Below are positions 1 to 7,317 of a stretch of 38,208 bases of DNA, piece after piece. Both the position numbers and the translations under genes were made by a program. The stretch spans positions 1 through 38,208 of the forward strand of contig SCUK01000062.1 of NCBI GenBank assembly GCA_004297445.1. The letters are read 5' to 3'. Numbering within the stretch: position 1 is the first letter of the stretch; each line of letters opens with the position of its first letter. The DNA comes from Anaerolineae bacterium (lineage in GTDB: Bacteria > Chloroflexota > Anaerolineae > Anaerolineales > UBA11579). The notes under the pieces are model-generated. The model was not told the DNA's origin. It was given only the letters and a program-made list of their open reading frames with translations, and did not search any database.

Positions 1-333
1 GCTCAGGGTCTCGCCGACAAAAGGCATGAGAGCCATGTGGCGGGAGCGTTTAACGGCGGCCGCGACGGCGCGCTGGTGCAGGGCGCATGTGCCGGTCTGG
101 CGGCGCGGGCGAATCTTACCTTCCTGGTTGACGAAGGTGCGGAGCATCTGGGTGTTCTTGTAGTCGATTACCAGATTCTTGTCACCGCAAAACTGGCAGA
201 CGCGCGGGCGGGAGTAGAAGCGGCGGCCACCGCCGCTGCCACCGCGCCCACCGCGATCGCCACCCCGTTCACCGCGATCCCCGCCCCGATCACCACCGCG
301 TTCGCCGCGGTCACTCTGTTCGTTGTCACTCAT
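1..333 (-). CDS. rpsR: 30S ribosomal protein S18 (3' end outside the window)
   Basis: Binds 16S rRNA next to S6 in the platform of the small subunit. The frame reads from ATG at 333 to the window edge without a stop (111 codons seen). The S18 core begins near residue 40 with a Cys-x2-Cys pair (VCQFCGDKN), followed by the family signatures IDYKNTQMLRTF, KIRPRRQTGTCALHQR and AVKRSRHMALMPF. The start has AAGGAG about 9 nt upstream. The first ~38 residues are an arginine/glycine/aspartate-rich extension (repeats of DRGERGG and DRGG), which most S18 proteins lack. The C-terminus continues past the usual end (VGETLS). It is the last seen gene of the rpsF-ssb-rpsR operon, 66 nt after ssb. Identity is secure; the function of the extension is unknown. 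Confidence 0.95.
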   Translation of the reverse strand, partial: MSDNEQSDRGERGGDRGGDRGERGGDRGGRGGSGGGRRFYSRPRVCQFCGDKNLVIDYKNTQMLRTFVNQEGKIRPRRQTGTCALHQRAVAAAVKRSRHMALMPFVGETLS

Positions 334-399
334 TTCACTTACTCCTTACATGTTCCACAAGACATTGGCTTGTGGAGTTCAATTGTTGTTTTGACTTGC

Positions 400-834
400 C
401 TAGAACGGGAATTCGTCCTCGTTGTCGTCGCCGAAGGCGTCGTCTTCATTGAACGGGACGTCCTCCCGGGCAGGTTCGTCTTCACCATTGGCGCGCTTCT
501 TGCGGGAGCCGAGGATGACCATTTCGCGGGCGACGATTTCGGTGGTCTGGCGTTTGTTGCCTTCGTCATCGTCCCAGCGGCGGGTTTGCAACCGGCCATC
601 GATGTAGACCTGCTGGCCCTTGACCAGATGTTCCTTGCAGATCTCGGCCAGACTGCCCCAGGCCACGATGTTGAACCACTCGGTGCTCTCGCGGCGTTCG
701 CCTTCAGCGGTCTTCCAGTTGCGGGTGGTTGCCACGCTGAAGGTGGTCACCGGCCGGCCGGATGGGGTGTAGCGCATCTCCGGGTCTCGGCCGAGGTGGC
801 CGATGATCATGACTTTGTTCAGGCCTCTGCTCAT
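400..834 (-). CDS. ssb: Single-stranded DNA-binding protein
   Basis: Coats ssDNA during replication, recombination and repair and recruits partner proteins through its acidic tail. The 144-residue protein has an N-terminal OB fold (about residues 1-110) that starts with MSRGLNKVMIIGHLGRDPE and contains RYTPSGRPVTTFSVAT and WFNIVAWGSLAEICKEHL. A short acidic linker follows, ending in DEFPF, a good match to the SSB C-terminal tip that binds partner proteins. Length is near the bacterial norm. GGAGGG precedes the ATG by about 5 nt. It lies between rpsF (54 nt gap) and rpsR (66 nt gap), the order found across many bacteria. Confidence 0.97.
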   Translation of the reverse strand: MSRGLNKVMIIGHLGRDPEMRYTPSGRPVTTFSVATTRNWKTAEGERRESTEWFNIVAWGSLAEICKEHLVKGQQVYIDGRLQTRRWDDDEGNKRQTTEIVAREMVILGSRKKRANGEDEPAREDVPFNEDDAFGDDNEDEFPF

Positions 835-888
835 CGTACCCTCCGATTCGTGCTCTTCGGACTGCGAATGGCGTTTCCGAACCCGGCA

Positions 889-1197
889 CTAGCCGGCAGC
901 GGGCGGCGCGGCAGGTTCCATGGCGGTGAGCATGAAACGCATCACGGCTTCCTGCAGACGCAGGTTGCGTTCGAGTTCGCCGCAGAACGCGGATTCAAAC
1001 TCCGCCTGCAGGAACACGTATTGACCTTCACGCTGCTTCTTGATTTCGTAAGCCATTTTGCGCTTCCCCCAGACATCCGCCTTGTGCACGGTGCCGCCAG
1101 CATCCTTGATCCAGCTTTGCACCCGTTCGATCAGTTCCTTGGTGGACGTTTCGTCCTGGTCCGGGTGGATGATGAATGCGACTTCATAGTGGCGCAT
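889..1197 (-). CDS. rpsF: 30S ribosomal protein S6
   Basis: Small-subunit protein that pairs with S18. The 102-residue sequence starts MRHYEVAFIIHPDQDE and contains the S6 hallmarks WGKRKMAYEIKKQREGQYVF and a C-terminal ELERNLRLQEAVMRFMLT. A near-perfect Shine-Dalgarno (AAAGGAGG) lies about 8 nt before the ATG. It is the first gene of the operon with ssb and rpsR. In several bacteria the S6:S18 complex binds the rpsF leader to repress it. The 5' region here (1198-1359) could hold such a site, but I could not fold one convincingly. Confidence 0.97.
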   Translation of the reverse strand: MRHYEVAFIIHPDQDETSTKELIERVQSWIKDAGGTVHKADVWGKRKMAYEIKKQREGQYVFLQAEFESAFCGELERNLRLQEAVMRFMLTAMEPAAPPAAG

Positions 1198-1290
1198 GTG
1201 TTGTTCCTCCTTTCCTTGGGATTGCCCCCCAGCACCGGAGGATGGGCGGGGAGCGGGTTTTAGTGCATCCTTATTCGAATGCGACTGCGA

Positions 1291-1299
1291 AGTTTAGCA
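1291..1299 (-). promoter_or_regulatory. Candidate extended -10 promoter of rpsF operon
   Basis: Read on the minus strand, this is TGCTAAACT, an extended -10 (TGn plus TAAACT), about 95 nt upstream of the rpsF start. No good -35 is visible. It lies in the 162-nt gap between the rpsF start and the end of the GT4 gene, the only place for an operon promoter. The call is tentative. Confidence 0.35.
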
Positions 1300-1359
1300 C
1301 AAACAGGGTCGTTTGGGTAGGGGCAAGGTGGAAGCCCGCTGTCTTGCTGTCACTGCGCT

Positions 1360-2535
1360 TTAGCGAGGCAGAGAATGGGCGGCGATGACTTCATCGTAGA
1401 GCGATTCAAGGGCGCGGGTGTTGGCGGTGAGAGAAAACCGGGTCTCGACCTGGCGGCGGGCCGCGGCGACAAACGTGGCGCGCAGGGGCTGGTCTTCCAG
1501 AGCACGGAGGAGGGCTGCGGCAAGAGCGGCCACATCGTTCTGGGAGGCGGCCAGGCCGGTAACGCCATCCTGGATGACTTCCTTGAGGCCGGCATAGTTA
1601 CTGGCTACGACGGGCGTACCGGTGGCTTGGGCTTCCATGACGGTGATGGGGATGCCCTCCGGCTCGCCCAGCGCGGCTTCCACACTGGGCACACAAAGGA
1701 CCGCGGCCTGCACAATCCACTGCTTGACTTGCGAATGGTCCAGACTGCCGAGGAAGGAGACATTATGGAGTGAACGGGCGGCAAGCGATTCCAGTTCCGG
1801 CCGCAGTGGGCCGAACCCGCCAATGACCAGTTTGACATCCGGGCGGGCCGCCTGAACGATGGACATGGCGCGGATAAGCCAATCCACCCCCTTTTTGGGG
1901 ACGAGGCGGCCGATGAACAGGACGATGGGCTGGCGGGGGTGGTCCGGCCGGTATGGGAATTCTCCTTCGTCCACACCGATGTAGTGGACGCGAACTTTTT
2001 CAGGCGGGCAACCGCGGGCAACCAGACGATCGGCAAGATGTTGGGAGACGGCGAGGACGAGCCCGGCGCTGCGGAAAACGGCGGGGTAGAGCCGCTCCAC
2101 CCAGCGAGAATAGGCAGTGCGGTACGCGGCGGCGGGGCTTCTCAACCATTCTGCGGAGCGGTGGCGGGTAAGGTCGTACCCATGAAAGGTGACCATGAAC
2201 GGGAGATTGAGGCGATTGGCATAGGGCAGGGCGTAGACGGCATCGTGCCCGAAGTGGGCGTGAAGGAGGGCCGGCTGGAGGGCGCGCAGGGCATTGAGGC
2301 TGGGGAGCGGGGGTTGTCCGAGGAGTTTGGCGACGCGAAAAGACCGTTGCGCGCGACGACTCTCTCCGCCCAGCACGAGCGTGTGGTGAGCGGGGGTTTC
2401 CAGGCCGGGGACGCGCCGCGAGCCGATGAACCAGGGTTCGTAGCGCCGGTAAGCCCCTGACTGGGAAAGGATGAAGGTTTCTGAAAGCGGTAGGAGTTCG
2501 TCGCGATAGATGGCGATGCGGGGGAGGGTGGTCAT
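1360..2535 (-). CDS. GT4-family glycosyltransferase
   Basis: Predicted retaining glycosyltransferase of the GT-B fold, transferring a sugar from a nucleotide donor during synthesis of a surface or secreted glycan. The 391-residue protein has an N-terminal acceptor domain (LLPLSETFILSQSGAYRRYEPWF) and a C-terminal donor domain with VLFIGRLVPKKGVDWLIRA. The E-x7-E-type region follows (VEAALGEPEGIPITVMEAQ and TGTPVVASNYAGLKEVIQDG). The start ATG overlaps the stop of the upstream oxidoreductase-GT2 gene in an ATGA, so translation is probably coupled. The N-terminal pattern resembles colanic-acid/exopolysaccharide transferases, but donor and acceptor cannot be read from sequence. Confidence 0.9.
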   Translation of the reverse strand: MTTLPRIAIYRDELLPLSETFILSQSGAYRRYEPWFIGSRRVPGLETPAHHTLVLGGESRRAQRSFRVAKLLGQPPLPSLNALRALQPALLHAHFGHDAVYALPYANRLNLPFMVTFHGYDLTRHRSAEWLRSPAAAYRTAYSRWVERLYPAVFRSAGLVLAVSQHLADRLVARGCPPEKVRVHYIGVDEGEFPYRPDHPRQPIVLFIGRLVPKKGVDWLIRAMSIVQAARPDVKLVIGGFGPLRPELESLAARSLHNVSFLGSLDHSQVKQWIVQAAVLCVPSVEAALGEPEGIPITVMEAQATGTPVVASNYAGLKEVIQDGVTGLAASQNDVAALAAALLRALEDQPLRATFVAAARRQVETRFSLTANTRALESLYDEVIAAHSLPR

Positions 2536-4625
2536 TCAGACGAGACCGTTTCTTCAGCGAACAGGGCGAGGTCGGCTTTGCGGACGTGGCGCCGCCGGTC
2601 GAAGTCAATGGATTCCATGCGTTGTGCCGCGCGGCCTTCACCGAAAAGATAGCCGGCCATTCGCCCCAACCCCTCACACATGAATCCCACTGCAAGTCCG
2701 AAAAGAATCCTGGCGCGCAGTTTCCGATTGCGGCCAGCGCTGAACATGATTGGGAGGCGTTCTACGAACCGCTGAATGGGGACGATGGGGCCGAGAGCCA
2801 CGTAGAAAAGCCTCTCCGGGAACCCCATGCGGGTAGCGTTGCGCTTACGGCTTGCATAGGTGCGGCCAACATCGAACATGAGACGGATGGCGGCCAGAGG
2901 GCGAGAGGGGTTGGCGTGGGCGATGACGCCCGTGCGGGCAATGGCAAACCGGCCGCCGTTATCGCGCAGGACCTGGTTCAATCCGCCAGCCCTCCTCATG
3001 AGGGCAGATAGGCGGCCGCCGAGGGCCATGAGGGTGTCGCGGCGGTATGCGCCGTTCGAAACCATGACATCGTCAGCCGGGTCGAAGTGCAGGGGGTCGG
3101 TCCAGAAGCCGTAGGGGACGGCAAAGCCGACTTCACTCCAGATGCTGCCCGGGTTGGCATTGGCCACGCGGGTGCAGGCAGCGACACAACCGGATTGACA
3201 CTCGGACACCAGTGCTGCGGCCCAGTCTGGAGAAGGGAAGACGTGGTCTTCATACATGCATACGATTGGTGCAGCGGCGGCATGGACTGTGGTGTACACG
3301 GATTCTGAATATGTGCCCGGATGACGGAGAACGGTGCAGCGCTCGAAGCGGCTGAGAAATTCATGGTCGAGGTCGGCAAGGGCATCGCCCTCGTGGGCAT
3401 AGAATAACAACTCAATCTGGCTGGCGATGGTCTGTTTGGATAATGGGCGCAGGGATGGGAGTAGCGCGGCGAAGGGCGTGCGCTTGTCGATGATGATGGT
3501 CAGTGCGGGGGAACTGCCGTCTTTCGGCTCAACGATGAACGAGGGCTGTGGCGGTTGTGCCTGTATGGGAGGGGCGGGCAGGGAAACGGGGGCGCCGGTG
3601 GCGATGGAACGGGCGGCGGCATCCAGCACGCGCTGAGTTGCGAGGCCATCTTCGATGTTGGGATGTACAGTGGCATCATTCCGCCGGGCAGCCTGCACGA
3701 AAGCGTCAAGCGCGAGGGCGAAGGACGGCTCGGCTTTGGAGCGCAGACCGTTGGCGAGGCCTCTCGTTGCGCCGGAGAGGCCGGCGAACAGCCGGCCAAT
3801 CTTGCCGCGGCGCGGCTGGGCGGGGATGAACTCGACCGAAAGGTCGTGCCGGTTGATACGCAGTATGGCTTTGTCTCCGAGAAATTCGTAGCTGTCCTGA
3901 ATGGGCGCGCCGAAGGCGAAGGTGGACTGGGCGACCAACCCGTTCTGGAAGCGAAGGAGGAGGGTGTTGAGGTCTTGAGGGTCCGTGTTGCTGTGGGAGA
4001 AAGCCTTGACCTCAACAACAGGACTGGGGATAAGATGCAGGAGCATGTCAATGTGATGGGGGCCGAATTCCAGCAGGGCGTTGTTTCCGGAGGCCGGGTC
4101 GCGGCGCCACTCGCCGTGCCGCGGGCGCTGGTTGACAAACAGTGTGCGAATCCCGACGAGAGCGCCCAACTCCCACTGGTTGAGAGCGGCGCGGGCTTCA
4201 TCGAACAGCGGGTTGAAGCGGAAGTTGAAGCCGACCATTCCCACCCGGCCGGAGGCGCGCCAGACTTCGGCGACGCGTTCGGCATCGGGCAGGGAATTTG
4301 CGAGCGGCTTTTCGATGTAGACGTGCAGGCCGGCCCGGAGGGCGGCAATAGCAGCTTCGGCGTGCAGGGGGCTGGGGAGGGTGAGGACAGCAGCATCCAG
4401 CCCCCCGGCAGCCAGGGCGGCGCGGGTATCGCTGAAACCGCGTGCGGTCGGCGCAAGTTGAAGGCCGGCGTTAAGATTGTCCGGCGCAGGGTCGGCGATG
4501 GCGACTACCAGCACATCGGGTGCGGCAACCAGCAACGGGATGTGGACCAGACGGGCGATGTGCCCGGCGCCAATGACGACGACCCGCAGCGGAGCGGGCG
4601 TTGCCGCGCCCCGGAGAGCCGTCAT
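2532..4625 (-). CDS. Gfo/Idh/MocA oxidoreductase fused to a GT2-like glycosyltransferase domain
   Basis: A 697-residue two-part protein. Residues ~13-345 form a Gfo/Idh/MocA NAD(P)-dependent sugar dehydrogenase. The nucleotide loop is VVVIGAGHIARLVHIP (15-30), the EKP motif is at 105-107, and the catalytic-type histidines are in EFGPHHIDML (~187-195). A Pro/Gln-rich linker (~350-362) leads into a domain resembling GT-A/GT2 glycosyltransferases (ALTIIIDKRTPFAALLPSL, then MYEDHVFPSPDWAA with an acidic pair where the DxD lies, then GAYRRDTLMALGG). A hydrophobic segment lies near the C-terminus (ARILFGLAVGFMCEGLG). Family dehydrogenases are usually ~330-400 aa alone. Both ends overlap neighbouring genes by 4 nt (ATGA). 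The likely role is oxidation of a sugar nucleotide or sugar and glycan assembly by one polypeptide; substrates are unknown. Confidence 0.85.
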   Translation of the reverse strand: MTALRGAATPAPLRVVVIGAGHIARLVHIPLLVAAPDVLVVAIADPAPDNLNAGLQLAPTARGFSDTRAALAAGGLDAAVLTLPSPLHAEAAIAALRAGLHVYIEKPLANSLPDAERVAEVWRASGRVGMVGFNFRFNPLFDEARAALNQWELGALVGIRTLFVNQRPRHGEWRRDPASGNNALLEFGPHHIDMLLHLIPSPVVEVKAFSHSNTDPQDLNTLLLRFQNGLVAQSTFAFGAPIQDSYEFLGDKAILRINRHDLSVEFIPAQPRRGKIGRLFAGLSGATRGLANGLRSKAEPSFALALDAFVQAARRNDATVHPNIEDGLATQRVLDAAARSIATGAPVSLPAPPIQAQPPQPSFIVEPKDGSSPALTIIIDKRTPFAALLPSLRPLSKQTIASQIELLFYAHEGDALADLDHEFLSRFERCTVLRHPGTYSESVYTTVHAAAAPIVCMYEDHVFPSPDWAAALVSECQSGCVAACTRVANANPGSIWSEVGFAVPYGFWTDPLHFDPADDVMVSNGAYRRDTLMALGGRLSALMRRAGGLNQVLRDNGGRFAIARTGVIAHANPSRPLAAIRLMFDVGRTYASRKRNATRMGFPERLFYVALGPIVPIQRFVERLPIMFSAGRNRKLRARILFGLAVGFMCEGLGRMAGYLFGEGRAAQRMESIDFDRRRHVRKADLALFAEETVSSE

Positions 4626-6904
4626 CCCATTAACCCGATTAGCCAGTTCATCACGTTCCAGAAAATATTGTACGCGACGTCCGGCCAGGCGCTGCTAGGC
4701 ACCGCAGGCGGGAATATTTCCGCCTCGGGTTGGTCGATGCGGATGCCGAACCCGCTGACATCCCACAGGATATCGGCGCCGGGGATGCCGAGCGAGGTAA
4801 CGAACTCATCGGCATCGTAACCGTTGTTGCTGAAAGAGTTGTCGTGGATGTGGATGTTCTCAGGTGTGGGGCCAATGTCAATTTCGTTGGGGTCAAAGGC
4901 GATGGTCAGGCTGAAGATGCCCACGCCGGCGGTTCGGTTGCCGGTGATGGTGTTGCCGTAGACTTCGACCTCATCGGCAGCGACAAGGGCGATGCCGGAG
5001 CCGGGAGGCATTTTACTGGCGGCGGTGTTGGCCTCGGCAAAGTTGTCGTGATTGTTGTTCTCGACTAAATTGTCGTAAATGATGGTTAGCTTGGAGACCT
5101 TGCTGGTGAGTTGCGGCAGGAGAACGATGAGGATGCCGTTGGTATTGTCATGGGCGTGATTGCCATAGACCTCGCCGTTGACGGTGTTTTCCAGCTCAAT
5201 GCCGAGGACATTGTCGAACACTTCGTTGTTCCGGACGACGACATTAAGGCTCTGGCCGGCGTAGATACCGGCGTCATTGGCGCCGCTGACCACCGAGTCT
5301 TCGATGAGGACATCGGTAGCCTTGACTGGGTAAAGGCCATACGTGCCTGTGTTTTCGGCGACCATGTGGTGCATGTATACGCCGGTGACACCTTCAACGA
5401 TGACTCCGTTGTCTGTGTAGTTCCTGACGTAAAGGTAGCCGATTTCGAAATTGTTGCCGGAAGAGATGACGGCCTCCGTGAGTACGCCCTCGCCATCCAA
5501 CACCGGCAGGTCGCCGGCGGCATTGGGGACGCCGAGGATGGTGATGTCGTTAAGGTCAACGACAACGCGCTCGTTGTATGTACCGTAGGGAATCAGAATC
5601 GTGTCGCCCGGCCCTGCGAGGTCAACGACTTCTTGAATGGTCTGGTTGGGACCGACAGTGAGGGTCTGGCCGCTACCGGGGTTGGTGCTGCCGCCGCCGG
5701 GCGCGCGGTTGATATCCGCGACCAGGTTACGCGCTTCATTGACAATGCGATGGGCCACGGGTAGCCCGGAGGGGACCGTTTCGGGCGTATCAGGAAGCTG
5801 ACTTTCATCCGTCAACGCGTACATGAATGCAATCAGGTCCTGGGTTTCCTGGTCGGTGAGTTCAAAACCCTGCAGGAAGGGGTCGACATTTTCCTGGCCA
5901 TGAGCCCGGCCGCCGCCATCGGAATAGAAGGCGATCACCTCTTCCAGTGTGGTGAAAACGCCGTTGTGCATGTAGGGGGCGGTGAGGGCGATATTGCGCA
6001 GGGTTGGCACTTTGAATGCGCCATCATCCCCGGAGGCGACGACGGCAGCGCGGCCGGCATCATGCGGCAGGCCGGGGAAGTCCGGGACGCCGACGATGCG
6101 AAAGGTATCGCTGGCGAAGGTGGGAGTCTCGTGGCACTCGAAGCAGCGCAGGGCGGCGGAGCGGAAGAGGGTGAGGCCGCGACGCTGGGGGGGTGTGAGA
6201 GCGTCCGGGTCGCCGGCGGCGTAGCGGTCAAATGGGCTGTCCTGACTGAGAAGTGTGCGCTCAAAGGCGGCGATGGCGCGGACGATGTTTTCGCTGGAGA
6301 TGGCGGCTTCGCCGGAACCAAAGGCGGCCTCGAACAGGGTGACGTATTCAGGAATGGCGCGCAGTTCGGACACCAGCTCTTCCGTATTTCCGACGGCCAT
6401 TTCATCGGCGTGGTTGATGGGCACAATGGCCTGGTATTCCAGGGAGTCCACGCGGCCGTCCCAGAAGAGAGCGGAGGAGTAGGCGACGTTCCACAGCGAA
6501 GGGGTATTGCGAGTGAGGGACACGCCGCCCGCGCGTTCCGGTCCTACACCACCGGCGCCGCGGCCAAGCGCCTGGGATAGACCATCGGCAAAGCCATAAT
6601 CCGGATGGTGGCAGGAGGCGCAAGCCATGTCGTTCTCTGCGGAGAGGATGGGGTCGTAGAAGAGCAGGCGGCCGAGTTCAATCTTTTCCGGGGTTGTCGA
6701 GTTGCCCATATCGTTGATTGCCGGAAAGGCGCGTTCCAGACCGGTGTTGCTGGGCTGGACGCTCACAGAGCCGGCGCCATACGCTTCAGGGCCGGGGTGC
6801 TGGTCTTTCGGGATGGGTTTGACGGCAGCTACGACAAGCAAGAGCGCGAGCAAAAGGACAAGGCCACCGAACAGGCGCAAGCCCCAGGTGCGAACGTTTT
6901 TCAT
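4622..6904 (-). CDS. Di-heme cytochrome c peroxidase (MauG/CCP type) fused to a right-handed beta-helix domain
   Basis: A 760-residue exported protein. ATG at 6904 is chosen over an in-frame codon 7 codons upstream because GGAGGAGAG sits directly before it and the signal-anchor begins there (hydrophobic residues ~11-28). Residues ~50-370 are a bacterial di-heme peroxidase. Heme sites are CASCH (95-99) and CFECH (254-258), with VPTLRNIALTAPYMHNGVF (~299-317) matching the family's distal axial-ligand region. After a Gly/Ser linker (~402-412), residues ~415-690 are a parallel beta-helix of the pectate-lyase/NosD kind (TIQEVVDLAGPGDTILIPYG, then turns with NNEVFDN, YGNHAHDN and YGNTITGN). The C-terminus is hydrophobic (NIFWNVMNWLIGLMG). 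It acts outside the membrane; the peroxide or other substrate is unknown. It follows the cytochrome c gene by 27 nt and overlaps the next gene by 4 nt. Confidence 0.9.
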   Translation of the reverse strand: MKNVRTWGLRLFGGLVLLLALLLVVAAVKPIPKDQHPGPEAYGAGSVSVQPSNTGLERAFPAINDMGNSTTPEKIELGRLLFYDPILSAENDMACASCHHPDYGFADGLSQALGRGAGGVGPERAGGVSLTRNTPSLWNVAYSSALFWDGRVDSLEYQAIVPINHADEMAVGNTEELVSELRAIPEYVTLFEAAFGSGEAAISSENIVRAIAAFERTLLSQDSPFDRYAAGDPDALTPPQRRGLTLFRSAALRCFECHETPTFASDTFRIVGVPDFPGLPHDAGRAAVVASGDDGAFKVPTLRNIALTAPYMHNGVFTTLEEVIAFYSDGGGRAHGQENVDPFLQGFELTDQETQDLIAFMYALTDESQLPDTPETVPSGLPVAHRIVNEARNLVADINRAPGGGSTNPGSGQTLTVGPNQTIQEVVDLAGPGDTILIPYGTYNERVVVDLNDITILGVPNAAGDLPVLDGEGVLTEAVISSGNNFEIGYLYVRNYTDNGVIVEGVTGVYMHHMVAENTGTYGLYPVKATDVLIEDSVVSGANDAGIYAGQSLNVVVRNNEVFDNVLGIELENTVNGEVYGNHAHDNTNGILIVLLPQLTSKVSKLTIIYDNLVENNNHDNFAEANTAASKMPPGSGIALVAADEVEVYGNTITGNRTAGVGIFSLTIAFDPNEIDIGPTPENIHIHDNSFSNNGYDADEFVTSLGIPGADILWDVSGFGIRIDQPEAEIFPPAVPSSAWPDVAYNIFWNVMNWLIGLMG

Positions 6905-6931
6905 CTCTCCTCCAGGGAAAGTCAAAGCGGG

Positions 6932-7312
6932 TTATTTCAAGGTGAGCAGGTAGGCGAGCAGGGCGTCCAGGTCGTCACCGGAAAGGGTCTTGCCAAAGGT
7001 GTTGGGCATGAGGTCCTGATAGCCTTCGATGACATGCGCGCCGGGGTCAAGGATCGATTCGGTGATATAGGCTGTAGCATCCTGGCCGGGCACGCGGGTC
7101 CCGGCGATGGTAGCGATACCGTAGAGGGATGGACCGACGATTTTCATATCCGGCTGGGTGGCATGGCAGGAAGCGCAGTACAGGGTAAAGACCTGCTGGC
7201 CGGCAAGGGCTTGCGGTTCCAGGGTGGGTGGGATGTCCGAAGTTTCGCTCGAAGAACAAGCGGCAGCAACGAGAGAAAGCAGGACGACGACGAGAAGGGA
7301 GCGACGGGGCAT
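6932..7312 (-). CDS. Lipoprotein mono-heme cytochrome c
   Basis: Small membrane-anchored electron carrier of 126 residues. It has a lipoprotein signal (MPRRSLLVVVLLSLVAAAC, lipobox cysteine 19), a short linker, the heme motif CASCH (46-50) and a distal methionine candidate in YQDLMPNTFGKTLS. The C-terminal helix DDLDALLAYLLTL is typical of class I cytochromes. ATG 7312 is used; ATG 7324 would add four residues (MVNP) and overlap the stop of the preceding dehydrogenase gene. Its place directly before the di-heme peroxidase suggests it delivers electrons to, or takes them from, that enzyme. That role is inferred. Confidence 0.9.
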   Translation of the reverse strand: MPRRSLLVVVLLSLVAAACSSSETSDIPPTLEPQALAGQQVFTLYCASCHATQPDMKIVGPSLYGIATIAGTRVPGQDATAYITESILDPGAHVIEGYQDLMPNTFGKTLSGDDLDALLAYLLTLK

Positions 7313-7317
7313 AGGGT

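Noticed and set aside
37..1263. Long plus-strand open frame opposite rpsR, ssb and rpsF
   Set aside because: It is antisense to three unmistakable genes. The product is Ala/Gly/Phe-rich without motifs, a typical shadow in high-GC DNA.
3555..4820. 421-codon plus-strand frame opposite the oxidoreductase-GT gene
   Set aside because: The minus strand has clear family motifs throughout. The plus-strand frame has no motif, domain or ribosome site.
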